From: Epithemia pelagica
Taxonomy: Eukaryota; Bacillariophyta; Bacillariophyceae; Surirellales; Surirellaceae
Assembly: GCA_946965045.2 (NCBI GenBank)
Contig: OX337236.1
Span: 434,001-498,000, forward strand
Length of the DNA: 64,000 nt
Direction of reading: 5' to 3'
This document shows, piece after piece, positions 52,178 through 63,600 of this stretch. The translations under genes and the position numbers were made by a program. The notes under the pieces are model-generated. The model saw nothing but the letters and a program-made list of their open reading frames with translations. It made no database searches and was not told the DNA's origin. Position 1 is the stretch's first letter, and the number at the start of each line of letters is the position of its first letter.

Positions 52178-54742
52178 TCAGTCCGTTGGAAGGTACTTTC
52201 TCACGCAACCGAACGTTTTCTCATACAAGTCCTTTGCATCTTTCCTATACGTGGATACAAAGGACGGCAACTGGGTGTTCTCGTCTTCTTCCTCTTGTTG
52301 TTCCTGATGCAATAGCTCATGGTGCATTGTAAACACATCGGCGCTTTGAAAGGCTTTCTGCGACTTGGAAGCCATGACAGCCGCATAGATACCAAATTTG
52401 TCTTCATGAATGCAAAACATCTTGGGAACCAGCTTTTCTTTCAAATCGTCAAGGTTGCTAGACACGGCTTTCTCTAGGGCATTGTCCAAATTCAATGTGG
52501 ACAAGCCATCGGTATCAAGCTTGCCAAGAACATTGTTGTAGCCTGACCGTCCCACATCCTCCCGATCTAGTCCAACGAGGCACAGGAGCAACAAACCTTT
52601 TGTGATACCAGCAAAGTGAAGTTTCTTCAATGATTTCGACAGGATGTCGTTCGCCTTCTCGGGTGACACCTCAGCGTGGTTCTTGACACGCACAAAGATC
52701 GGTACGTACTCAACCCTTTCGGACGATGCCTTTGATCGGCAGGGAACCACCAAATCTACTGCTTCCAGGTTGTTTGGACAGTATATTGCACAAGCCTTGC
52801 TGTACAAACCCTCGAGAAATTCCGACCGACCAAGATCGGACAGAGCAACGGGGAATGTATATCGAAACAACTGAATGAAATTCACTTGACAATTTGATAT
52901 CGCATCGCCTGCTTCTTCCTTCGTCAGGCCATCATCCTCAGTAGAATTAGCATTTCTTGCAATCTGTTCCAGATATTTGCCCAGGGCAACTGAAAACGTC
53001 TTGTAGTCAGAGTCTGCCTCCTTGCGAAGAATGTCTCCGCAAAACAACAAGAACAAGGCCGATGCCTCTTCGCCGTAGTCCCCCTTGTTGGTCTCACATA
53101 TACTCTTCGAAAAAAGCTCGCCCATCTTAGCGGACCAAAAGGTCTTTTTAAGCCCCATGATGGCAGGCATACGTCTGCCATACCCTCCATCTTGGATCTC
53201 AAAGTCCTTGTCTATAAGCGCCATACAGATTCGGGCGCAAACAGGGTCTGGTAAGAACGCAAATGTTGCCAAACACGGTAACTGAGACCTATTTGGCGCC
53301 TGCTGAAACGATGTCAAGTGAGCGTAGCCTTTGGAGACTAGGCTTGACACCATGGCAAAAGATGTCTGTCCCATCTGGATGCGAGTTCCCAGTACACTCA
53401 GACACGACCCCAGAGGCATTGTCTTGTCTCTGAGAATGATCTTGTTGGCAATTTCAAAGATCTCGTCATCGCCCAACTTCTTCTCCTTGTGCATTGCTGC
53501 GAACAAGGGACGGCCAAATCGAATCATGTTGTCGTATTCACTTGTGTCACTGCTTTGAGGAGTTTCTGCACCATCGAGGCCCGGGTAGTTTGCAAGACAT
53601 CCCATCGTTCGGAACATGAAGAAGGGGTCAAAGGGTGTTTCCCCCTTCTCGAAATATCCGCCCTTCTGTTCAACAACTCTCGACTCTGACGACTGTGCCT
53701 CAACTTCGGGGAACAAATTGGTCAATGACGTGGTTGTACCCGCCAACACAGCAACAATTCGATACTTCTTTGCGTAAAGAGAATATTCAGGGTCCTCCCG
53801 AAGAATCCATCGCAGCACACGAAATAAGTAGCCGTCGTGCTTTACCAGGTGTTGTGCTTCATCAAAGAACAGAATAACCTCGGCCGGATCATTTTCCTCC
53901 TGTTCCGGATTGGGATTTGATTTTGAAATTGCCGCGTAGCATTGATCGAAAACCATCTTGTAAAACTTATTGCTTGCTTTTTCCAAATCATCTTTTCCGT
54001 ACAGGATGTCAGGAATGCTGTAAGAGATATCGAATTTATCTGTCTCTAGGTGGGCGTGGTCCGTCGATGATAGTAAAATAGTCCGGCATGCAATATTCTT
54101 CGTCTCAAGTTGTTTCTTCGCCTCAATCATCAGTCTTGATTTGCCCGTTCCACTAGATTGCACAATTGTCAAGGTCGGCGAGAGATATTTATCACGGATT
54201 TCGTCATCCTTGTGCCATTGCCTCACGTTCTCCAATTTTTCCAAGAAGAGTTTTAGGTCTTCGTCGTGAGCAAGGCGCAGGCTGAATCCAAAGTCATAGG
54301 GAGCCATTCTCAAAGAGTCCAAGGGGACGGATTGAATATTGACGACATCGCCAGTCTTCAAGAAGTGAGACAAGTCGATCTTCAACTCCTCTTGAACTGA
54401 ATTAAAAAAGTCATCTGATCTTTTGAGATCCTGAATTTGGATTCCACCAAGCAAACGTTTTAACGTGCCCTCTTGATCCACCGAAAGGTTATCCTTATTC
54501 CATTGTTCATCGTAGTAGTCTGTGAAGGTTTCATCATCCTTCGGAGCCTTCGGAGATTTGCCAACATTGGCTTCATGCTTTGGAGGAGATGATGATTGAT
54601 CCGGATGAAACTTGATTTCCTCGTCGTTGCTCCCCATTCGTCTTCTTTGGTTGTTGTACGGTGGACGCGCCGAGAATCCAGCGACTCGTTGCAACGACAA
54701 CGACGGCAGCATGAGCCGCAGAAGCACCCTGGTCCTCATCAT
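52178..54742 (-). CDS. Crinkler/RHS-like P-loop NTPase with nuclease-like C-terminus (copy 2)
   Basis: ATG at 54742 (MMRTRVLLRLMLPSLSLQR), 854 aa. Walker A SSGTGKS, Walker B ILFFDEAQHL and the C-terminal AVDLVVP...YVPIFVRVKNH are all conserved with copy 1; here the residue two before the Lys is Arg, again not Glu/Gln. Most of the protein differs from copy 1 by rare single substitutions. Residues ~66-125 are the exception and differ heavily (copy 1 KYNLTDSQERFFNVSLGFRI, copy 2 KDNLSVDQEGTLKRLLGGIQ). Frame and motifs are intact, so both copies may be functional. Confidence 0.65.
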   Translation of the reverse strand: MMRTRVLLRLMLPSLSLQRVAGFSARPPYNNQRRRMGSNDEEIKFHPDQSSSPPKHEANVGKSPKAPKDDETFTDYYDEQWNKDNLSVDQEGTLKRLLGGIQIQDLKRSDDFFNSVQEELKIDLSHFLKTGDVVNIQSVPLDSLRMAPYDFGFSLRLAHDEDLKLFLEKLENVRQWHKDDEIRDKYLSPTLTIVQSSGTGKSRLMIEAKKQLETKNIACRTILLSSTDHAHLETDKFDISYSIPDILYGKDDLEKASNKFYKMVFDQCYAAISKSNPNPEQEENDPAEVILFFDEAQHLVKHDGYLFRVLRWILREDPEYSLYAKKYRIVAVLAGTTTSLTNLFPEVEAQSSESRVVEQKGGYFEKGETPFDPFFMFRTMGCLANYPGLDGAETPQSSDTSEYDNMIRFGRPLFAAMHKEKKLGDDEIFEIANKIILRDKTMPLGSCLSVLGTRIQMGQTSFAMVSSLVSKGYAHLTSFQQAPNRSQLPCLATFAFLPDPVCARICMALIDKDFEIQDGGYGRRMPAIMGLKKTFWSAKMGELFSKSICETNKGDYGEEASALFLLFCGDILRKEADSDYKTFSVALGKYLEQIARNANSTEDDGLTKEEAGDAISNCQVNFIQLFRYTFPVALSDLGRSEFLEGLYSKACAIYCPNNLEAVDLVVPCRSKASSERVEYVPIFVRVKNHAEVSPEKANDILSKSLKKLHFAGITKGLLLLCLVGLDREDVGRSGYNNVLGKLDTDGLSTLNLDNALEKAVSSNLDDLKEKLVPKMFCIHEDKFGIYAAVMASKSQKAFQSADVFTMHHELLHQEQQEEEDENTQLPSFVSTYRKDAKDLYEKTFGCVRKYLPTD

Positions 54743-55262
54743 CGTTTCGCCCGAAAGTGCGACGCCATTAAGGAATTTTCGGGAGCCGCAAACTCGGACT
54801 TTTCCGTATACCGTGAGTGACGCACAACGCTCGCACGCTTTTGTCAAAAGTGAAAATGCACCCTTGTTCGAAACATGAAATTGACTGATAATCAGCCCCG
54901 GGTGGCGTCTGTTCCACGACCTGAATGCATGAATGGTATCCTTGATGTACTCGAGTAGGAGTAAGAAGAAGCATTTGTGGATCTACCGATGTTGGAGAAT
55001 TCAATCCTCCAAATAAGGCAAGACATGGTGGCCGTTCTCCTGTACACCAATTGGCATGTTGTTTGTCATCATCCTGTGTGGGTTGGGGTGGGTCTTGGAG
55101 AGGGCTCTCTTGTTGTGCATGCATTCGAAAAAAATCCAACGGGTGACACACCACAAACGAACTCAAAGCTTGGCCTCGCAGCAGAAATTTGTGTATCCAC
55201 TCGTGTGCATGCTGGACCGTACACGTGATTCGACTTGGTAGTAGTAGCAGCGAATGTTTCTC
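54743..55262. other. Spacer between NTPase and lipase genes (copy 2)
   Basis: Conserved counterpart of 45464-45970. No additional gene recognised. Confidence 0.5.
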
Positions 55263-56771
55263 CTATCTCCCCGTCATTGGTTGGGGGGTAGTATTGTCGT
55301 CGTTGTGTGTGTTCACGGCGCAGGAGTGCGAATGGTCATCGTCTACTGCTAGAATGCGGTGGAGTAAATCCTGGGCGACCCACTCCATAATGGGTCGTCC
55401 GGCGGCATTGATCCAGGCGTAGAACTTGGATTTGGAATTGGCCACGAGCATGGTATGTCCCAGGGGAAACAGGACCAGTTGATTCGAGGATGCGGTGACA
55501 TGGTCATAGACTTGTTGCGAGGTATATCCCGTCGGTCGGGGAGTTTCTCCGTACCGTACAACTCGTTCCAAATGGTTGCGATTGGCTGCTCCCAACATGC
55601 GTGATTTGGGCAAGGGAAGAGAGGGCAGTGTGGATCGAACATCCCAAAAGAGTTTGCGCCATCCCATGGCATCCAAACGGTCCGCCAGTTGGGTCGAATT
55701 CAAGGTTGCACCATCGGTTTTTCCAGGAGGTGATGATGGCTGTGATGCTGGGGGCCGTGTCTCGACCGCCAAGGATGGGGTGGTGGAACTGGCAGAGCCT
55801 CCATCCTTCTGGACCATATAATGCCGGGAGTACGAGTGTGGAGACACAAAGGCGGCCGTGGCCGTGGGAACTTGAAAATCGGTTTGATGGGCATTGGCAT
55901 GGGCCAAACGATGTTCAAAGGCCAAGAGGGGTTGGACAAATTCCTCCCGCACCGTCATGTCTTGAATGACGGAAGTGAAGCGAAACAAGTCTCGACCCGT
56001 TGGTTGCATGGCATGCGCAATGAGGGATTCCGTCCATCGATAGAGGGGGACATAGGTGTGTTGACTCACGCCCAAATGCGGGGTGGCCGTCGTACAAAAG
56101 ACGGCCGGACGAACACGAGGACGAGCCGTATTACAGGACGACGACGCATCCGAGTCGTCTGTTGGTGGTGTTGTTTGTGGTGTTGGATGCGACTGGAGGA
56201 ACGGAATTTGGGACAAGGCATGGCGAGCATACAATCCTCCCAAGGAATTGCCCACAAACGACAGGGACACCGTGGTGGTAGTGGCAGCAGTAGGATCGAC
56301 CGAGTCGTCTTCGTTGGAAACTAAAAAGTGTTGAATCAAGTCATTGACTTCGTCCGCCAAGCGTGTTCCTCCCGCCGCAATCCCATCAAAGGTTTGATCG
56401 CGATTGTACGTGGCACTGTGAACTACCACCTTTGGTGGGGATGGGGGTGCTGCAAGTTGTTGTTGCGTTGATGTTCTCGTCGTTGTGGCACGCAAGTGTC
56501 GTTCATGTACTTGTCGTTCCAAGGCGTGTTGCAAATATCCCATTTCCTGTGGATTTCCCATCCATCCATGCACCAACACAATCAAGTGCACAACCCTGGT
56601 TGTCGTAGGGGAGGTGGAATGATTCGACACGACGAGTGCTCGTGTTGGCCTCATCATCGACAACAAAACCATGCACACCAACGAAACAGGCGACCACCTG
56701 AAACGTCGTTTCATGCCAAGGTTGCTGCGAACGCGGCGACTGTGAGAACGACACAAGGACAGGAATGCCAT
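55263..56771 (-). CDS. DUF676-like lipase/serine esterase (copy 2)
   Basis: 502 aa from the ATG at 56771. Same layout as copy 1: hydrophobic leader, VLVHGWMGN, nucleophile elbow GNSLGG, CTTATPHLGV and FPLGHTMLV. Differences are concentrated in the leader (KRRFRWSPVSLVCMVLLSMM) and a variable Ser/Thr loop (GGSASSTTPSLA against ATGSTTTPSLA). The catalytic motifs are unchanged, so it is probably active. Confidence 0.82.
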   Translation of the reverse strand: MAFLSLCRSHSRRVRSNLGMKRRFRWSPVSLVCMVLLSMMRPTRALVVSNHSTSPTTTRVVHLIVLVHGWMGNPQEMGYLQHALERQVHERHLRATTTRTSTQQQLAAPPSPPKVVVHSATYNRDQTFDGIAAGGTRLADEVNDLIQHFLVSNEDDSVDPTAATTTTVSLSFVGNSLGGLYARHALSQIPFLQSHPTPQTTPPTDDSDASSSCNTARPRVRPAVFCTTATPHLGVSQHTYVPLYRWTESLIAHAMQPTGRDLFRFTSVIQDMTVREEFVQPLLAFEHRLAHANAHQTDFQVPTATAAFVSPHSYSRHYMVQKDGGSASSTTPSLAVETRPPASQPSSPPGKTDGATLNSTQLADRLDAMGWRKLFWDVRSTLPSLPLPKSRMLGAANRNHLERVVRYGETPRPTGYTSQQVYDHVTASSNQLVLFPLGHTMLVANSKSKFYAWINAAGRPIMEWVAQDLLHRILAVDDDHSHSCAVNTHNDDNTTPQPMTGR

Positions 56772-57096
56772 GGTCGGTATTTTGTTTGGCCGACGAACAA
56801 CTACCCCCAGCGGGGGCGAGTATTTTTCAAATAATTTCTCGAAGCATTTCCCACCACCCTCTCTGGGGATTATTTATACGCACATGTTTCCTATGCGATC
56901 CAAACGCGACCTCATTTATCCAGTCGACAAATCATCCCATTCGGCGCGTCGGTCGACGTCACCCTAGCGGGTGCGCGCGGCAGCGTTAAAATAGACTGTA
57001 CCTTTTTTTTTATCCCATTCGACGAGACCATGGCATCATATCGGATATATTAGAGATCCATTCTACATTGGGTCGGTTTCATCCATTGCTTGGCAT
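56772..57096. promoter_or_regulatory. Divergent promoter, lipase / glycosyltransferase (copy 2)
   Basis: Contains CCCCCAGCGGGGG at 56804-56816. It also holds a segment absent from copy 1 (about 56930-57010: GGCGCGTCGGTCGACGTCAC, then a run of T), inserted between TCCCATTCG repeats. Confidence 0.4.
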
Positions 57097-59070
57097 ATGG
57101 AGGATCCATTACAGAAAAACATGAACTCCATGCAGCAAGCGAGAAGAACGAAACCCAGAGGTTCCAACTACAACAACCGAGACAATAAGGTCAGTGTACT
57201 GCCCAATCCTATTAGTACTCCTCGACGACCACAGAGGCTTCGCCGTCGTCCTACCAATAAACACTTGTGGTCCTTGGAGGAAAGGATCCTGGAGTTTCCT
57301 CCTTCTTGTGGTGGAATATTCGAATGTTGTCGTGGCGTGAAAGGCATTGTCGTCAGCTGCCTGGTGTGTGGTATACTGTGCTACAGTGTGGCGATTGGAT
57401 TTACCTACCTCCTGATACACACCAACGACAATAAGAATACTGTTGCACTGCACTCCCACTCTATCGAACGACGACAAAGACGACGACAGGATCGACATGT
57501 TGGTCGTAGAGACCCCGGCCGTGGTACGCCGCCACCGGTTCCTCGGTATCAGCAACCCTGTGATGCAAGCTTTCACGAGTATCGGTTTTCCCTGGACCAT
57601 GGATGCGTGATTCATCCAATCCATGAACGCCCCCATTGTCAATTTCAACACTTGCTAATCTCACTCCCGTCCGTCTCGTCGGTGCGACGGGGTGGGGAAC
57701 CTTTTTTGCAAGATCCACATCCATAACCGTTTACCTCCCAGCAGGGTCTCGACGACAAACAAAACGACACGAAGAATGCTACCACATCACTCATTCTCGG
57801 ACAACCCGCCAATTATGACGTGCTCCAGTATGGGCGCAACACATTTTGGTTTTCGCAGCCGCCCGTTCCCTTCCCCCACTTGAACACTGATGACGACAAC
57901 AACGACCAAGATAAGAATGGCAGGAGGTTTTTCTACGACCGACCCACGGTTTTCCATTATATCAATGACATTTTTCTGCATGCCAAAATTCTGGACCCAT
58001 CACCCAGTATGTTCCAGTGTCCTACACAACAACAAGAACAACCAACTGTCATGACCCTCCCAGGCTTGACGTTGCTCGTGGCACGCGAATCGTATGCCAA
58101 TTTTTATCATGCCGTGCAACTGTGGTGGAATGCCTATTTCACTCTGATTGCTGGCTCCTCGACGACGACGATGGATCCTACTACCACCACAGACGTGCAT
58201 TTGATATTTCTCGATGCCCATCCACAGACGCCGCTCGACGACGTGTGGTCTCGTATCTTTGCCCCGGTCACCTACTTGCAACGCGATTACCATTTCCAAC
58301 CACAAACTGGCCACAACAACAACAATGACACCAACAACAAGACCATGCTGTGCCTCGAACAGGTTCGTCTCATTCCACCGGGAACCAATGCACCCTTTGC
58401 GGTGGCGGGCAAACATGCCACTCAGTTTATCCATCATTGTCCCAATCACACCATGACCCATCAATTCGTGCACCATGTGTTGGAACGATACAATGTCACA
58501 AAGGTCCAACAAATTCCTGGACGGGTCGTGGTCATTGACCGCCTCCCCTATCTCGCCCATCCTCGGTCCAATCCACAAACCATTGATCGATCCATTCCCC
58601 ACCTGGCCAACGTGACACGACACGTCTTGGAAACCGCCTTTGCGTCGTCGTCTTCTTCTTCTTCTTCCACGAGACTTTCGTTGGAAATTGTGGCATTGGA
58701 AACCTTGTCCATGCAAGACCAATTGCGTCTCATACGACAAGCACAGGTATTGGTCGGAAATCATGGAGCTGGATTGACGCATACCCTCTTTTTGCAGCCC
58801 CACTCTCATGTCCTGGAACTGTCCTGTCGACGCTTGTTTTTTCAACGCTTGGCCGAATGGAACCCCAACGTGACGCATTCCTGTTTAAAGCCCCTCGTCT
58901 TCCACAGCAAACACAACAATGACGACCAGAACAAGACGACGCGTACCACTGTTGCCATTTCCCCCGAATCCTTGGCCTACTATCTCGAGGCCCACGTCGT
59001 TCCCATTCTTCGCCAAGTATTATACTGGAACACCACCAGGACGCTCCATCGTCCGCAGAATGAACTGTGA
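57097..59070 (+). pseudogene. GT61-family glycosyltransferase (copy 2), in-frame stop and altered C-terminus
   Basis: ATG at 57097 (MEDPLQKNMNSMQQAR). The frame runs to TAA at 57724-57726 (QDPHP-stop), in the stem region where copy 1 has Pro/Gln repeats, and then continues in the same frame to 59070 with the whole catalytic domain (VGNHGAGLTHTLFLQPHSHV). Near the end a 2-base insertion relative to copy 1 (CAAGTATTATACTGG) replaces the last residues. A short intron removing the stop is possible (GT at ~57680, CTCCCAG at ~57750) but unsupported. Otherwise it is a recent pseudogene. Confidence 0.7.
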
Positions 59071-59209
59071 CGAATCGGACATCCAAAAGAATCATCCCAG
59101 TATCTATCCAGAGGCTATTCGACAAACTGTTCTTTCCGGTACGACCAACGCAGTTGGAACAAGGCCCGTTTTTTCAGTTTGGTTCAACCGAGTGCCGTAT
59201 ACACGCATT

Positions 59210-60105
59210 TCACTCATTCATGAATGAATGAGAGAGCACATGGCTGCTTCTTCCGGAACTCAGCCAGGAGTCTACTTCGTTGTTGAACTTGAGTCTTGGA
59301 ATCGCGTCTCGTTTGTACGTTCCATATTCTTCGTAGTCCAGTCTCATGTGTTTGCAAAACGCCTTGTCGGACGAAACGGCAAGAATATACAAGGACAAGC
59401 GATCCACCAAAGACTCTTGCTGTTCCGTGTCGTCCTGCTCGTCCTGGTCATTCTCATCCTGGCGTTCTTGTTGTTGTTGTTGTTTCTCTTGAACAAACTG
59501 CCATCGGGGCAAGAGCCGTTGATACAAGGAGGAGGCAATGTATCGTCCCCGCAAATGCGTCGTTGTTTGATGATCCTGGACGGGACGCCATTCGTCGTCC
59601 AAGGCAATATATCCCGTTTGATTGTAAAAGCTCACAGTGGGGACCAAGTTCTGCGCCAGGCTGAGTGTCAAGATATTGGGATATTCGCCCAACAAGGCCG
59701 CCAACGACTCTTGTGGTTGTTGTTGGTTTGTAGGAGCCAAAGTATCCAACGTTGGCGCCATTGCCGGTAACGCATCAGACGAATGATCCGCAGGATGGAC
59801 GCCACCAAAGTGTTCCTTGGTTGGAACATGGCTGGACACACCCCAGACGCGGGCTAGAAACTCGATCGTAGGAATCAAATTGTGGTGTAGACTGAGCGAT
59901 ACGTTGGCGGGAGCTCGTTTATCAATCGGATAGGTCGGAACCAGCAAAACCATACCTTGAGATATCGATCGACGGACTTGGAGGAAAGAGTTTGCAAGGT
60001 GACACCGGTTTGATGAATGTTGCGCAAAAAGTCCAAATGCAACAAGGCATTGCTGATCAACTCGGACTCATTCCATGCAACCGATTTTGTGGAGAACTCA
60101 ACCAT
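59210..60105 (-). pseudogene. GRDP/DUF1399-like gene, copy 2: internal deletion
   Basis: It keeps an ATG at 60105 (MVEFSTKSVAWNESELISN) and an uninterrupted 3' half (IPTIEFLARVWGVSSHVPTK ... FCKHMRLDYEEYGTYKRDAI). About 450 bases are missing at ~59950: SSKSVDRYLK is joined out of frame to the LLVPTYPIDKRAP part, removing the DVAWLWHCHRL motif. It is therefore non-functional in a different way from copy 1. Confidence 0.8.
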
Positions 60106-60682
60106 GATGATTCGGAATGACTGATACTCAATGCACGAGGAAGGCAGCCGGGAAGAAACAATCAACTGTCAACGAGTGAGACGCTGCTTCTTCATCAAGA
60201 AATAAGAACTATAATGCAGTCTCAGCCAACCGGTGTCTGATCCTCTCATTGAGAAGTTTGAATCCAACCACAAGTACAAAAGATGACACCAATCGCGTTG
60301 GATGCATGGATTTCTATACGTAAAACCAACTGTCGTTGTGTGAGTGTTTAAGGAGGCGCTCGCTTTGAGGGTGTTGTAGAGGAGTCGAATGGTCGTAACC
60401 GCTTGGGGTTGACCATTGTGGGACGATTCATTTGGAAGGTTCATAGTCGGTCTATGGAGTGAGGAGTTTGTCTTTTGAGTAAGTTTGAAAATTATGAGAC
60501 GGAGTTAGGACTATGTTTTGTGTGGTGAGTGGTAAGGTTGATTCGTGCATGTCTGAGTGAGTAATGGATGGTGTTAGAACCAATTGCTCAGCCTTCAGCC
60601 AATGCAATGGCACGCTTGTTTCTCCTTACAAACTTTGTTTTCGCTATAGAGTGAGCTCTCTCAGCTCGTCGTTAATCTAGTC
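60106..60682. other. Spacer and likely 3' end of third copia element
   Basis: 60106-60570 shows no gene. TGTTAGAACC at 60572 could be the terminal bases of the third element's 3' LTR (minus orientation), but the second LTR is outside the window, so no boundary can be fixed. Confidence 0.35.
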
Positions 60683-63600
60683 TTAGTTTGAGCTTCCACG
60701 ACCTTCTCCGATTAGAATGTCCCTGTAACTTCTTGTCGTGGTCATTCCAAAGGCATTAAGACCGGCGTCTGATCCGGCCATGGCTTTTCCTTTCTTGTTA
60801 TCCTTGTTATCATGTGGTTGACTTGTGTCCCCATCTGTCTTGCTGCCGTTCCAGTATGACTCCTTGTCTCCCTGGTGGACAAGATTGGTCTTTGGCGTTA
60901 TCGGCATTGCTTCCGAATGACCAGCTTCCGAATCGTTCGTCCGTCGGTTCTCGTGCTTCAACACACTCCTTGGGTCCTCCATCTGGTCAGTTGGTGGATC
61001 CATTCCCATCACGAGGTTCCGCAACTTGTGAAACAGGTGTCCTTGAAGAGGCTTTGTGAAAAAATCCGCTATCATGTCCTTGGTTGGACAGTGTTCGATT
61101 GATATTTCCCCTTTCTTCACTTGGTCGGTGATATAGAAATAACGTATGTGCATGTGTTTGGTTCGTTTCGTGCTTGATTGACGTCCATTCTTCTCAAGAA
61201 GTATAGAACTCAAGTTATCTTGGTACAGCACATTTGCAGCGATGGAAAACCCTTGCGCTTCCAAGAACATTTTGGTCCACAATATCTGTGGAAGGACATC
61301 GTGCACGCCGACAACCTCACTTTCAGTCGAGCTACGAGTCACCATCTTTTGTTTCCAAGATCCACTGAACACTGAGCCTTTACCCATTGACATCGTTGCT
61401 CCTGTATGACCCCTCATGTTGGGGTGCACTGCATATGAAGCATCAATCCACCATTGCAGTTTTCCATCATCCTCTACCCGTAGAGTTAAAGGAAGCGACC
61501 GGGTTCCTTGTAGATATTTCATCATTCGACTGAGTTTACTGTAATCATCTTCGTCAGGGCAAGTTAGTCGCCCGCACAGGAAAGACACTGCTGTACGGAT
61601 ATCAGGACGACCCCTCTGACTGAGATATAGGGCTTGCATTACAAGGTGCACAAAAATTTCCTTCTTCTTGGAATTTAAAGTTGGTGTACCGTTCGTGTTC
61701 ACCTTGAACAAACTGCTGGAAGCGGGTGTTGATGCCACTCCTATCATGTCCTCGGGCATGTCATTGATCATATTGTTGATGTAGCTCTCCATTCTGATAA
61801 TCACTGACCCCTCCACTGAATAGTCAAGTATCATACCGAGGTAGTCGTGCACTTTTCCTTGTGATATGGTTAGGGGTCCTTCTTTCCCAAAGGTTTCTTC
61901 CATTTGTTGAATGAACTGATCTACGACTGTGCTGGACTTGTGTGAAACCTTGATATCGTCCACATGCCAGGTGACTGTCAATTGGCCACCACTGCACTCC
62001 TTATTCGCCACACACTCATCGTATGGGTTCACAACAAAACCCCATTCAACCAGTTGCTTGCTTAGCATCTCCCAAAATAGCCGAGCTGCCTTTAGAGTAC
62101 CGTAAAGGGCCTTGTCCAACACCACGTACAACGCTTTCTCCCCTTGTTCATAGCATATGTAGCCAGCATAGCATGGGTCAATTTCCAGTAACATCTCTAG
62201 CATTTCCCCAGTAAATCTGATGTGAACAATGTCGTCCATATCTGCCTGCATAAAGGCCCCTGGGACATCTACCACTGCAACGTCTCGTTTTTCTTTTGCA
62301 TCGATAGCGGCTGTTAGTAAAACCGATTCTGTTTTTACTGTAGGTGACGTCGAATCCTCTTTGGGTATATAATCGCGCTGTTTGCGCCCATCCGCGTATC
62401 CGCGACCCTTCACTTTGCCTGTTCTCTTCCTTTTCAGGAACATAAGATAGGCCAGCGCATCTCTTCGTTGTTTTGGTGTTAAGCTATACCGCGCGACCGG
62501 CCTCATAACCTTTCTGTCATGCAGTTGTCTCATCTCTTTCCGAACAGCGTCCAATCCTTCTTCGCCGAACTTTTTCAACCCCAACTTCAATGACATTTGT
62601 GGAGTCTCCACGGTATCTTCAACTCCTGCCACTTCAGCCATGACTGCACCATCCTCGTCCTCATTTTCTCGGTCGCTTGTGTCAAATTCCTCAGGATTGT
62701 ATCTGTGACTATAGTCTCGTGTTCTGCGGCTTTGTAAGCTGTATCTTCCTTCATTCTCACGGTTGCCACTTTCCTCCTCATCATGTTGTGACTGGTCATC
62801 ACCTTCTTCAGCCGCAGCCATCACTGGGTCATTATTTTCGTCCGTATTGTTCACGGACCACTCTTCCTGTTCTTCTTCAATCGGCACGTCATCCACGTCG
62901 GCGTCATCATCGATAGGGTCCATAGCATCATTCTCCGGCTCCTGTTCCATGACAACTGGTGGCACTCCTTCATTTTCCGCTACCTCCATTACGGGCAACA
63001 CTCCTTGGTTTTCCTCCACCACGGGCAACACTCCTTGGTTTTCATCCTCATTGTCGGCAATCTCATCCTCTGGATCGTCGTACTCGTCGTACTCATCGTC
63101 TATTTCGTCCATCTCGTTGGGGTTAAAGTCGTCATCGTCTTCGTCGTCATCATCCAAATCAAGAATGTTTGCCAGGTTGTTTCTGTCCCCGAACACAAGA
63201 CCAGGGTTTGCCTTTTGTTGCCGTGCCATCCTGTGCACCCGATCGATAACATCGTCAGGCATAGGTAGAGCAGTTGCGTGTAGTCGATTAATAACTCGTC
63301 CCGTTGAAAGACTGAGAAAATAATAACTTCCTTGGGCGTTTCCGGTCGGTCGTAGTGCGAGTGCCCCAATCGTCCTTGGGTCCATAGAGTTGTCGTGCTC
63401 TTCGTGTGTTTGGCAGTATTCCCCGAATTGATACTTGCAGTGGCGGCTATAATCTAGCTTTTGTCCTGTAATGATCGTTCTGGGACTTGCCTCTTGAGAT
63501 ACGCCACTCGCAATAGGAAACCCGTTCAGCCAGAACACAGCCGACTTTGCCATTTTGATGACTAGTCTCCCAGGTATTTTCTTGAACGGTAGTGTATTGT

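Larger units (their letters stand above)
51990..60105. repeat. Tandem segmental duplication, copy 2
   Basis: Matches 42733-51163 in gene order and orientation. Differences are scattered substitutions, small triplet-run indels, an extra ~80 bases near 56930-57010, a ~450-base deletion in the GRDP-like gene, and one strongly divergent patch in the NTPase. Confidence 0.92.
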
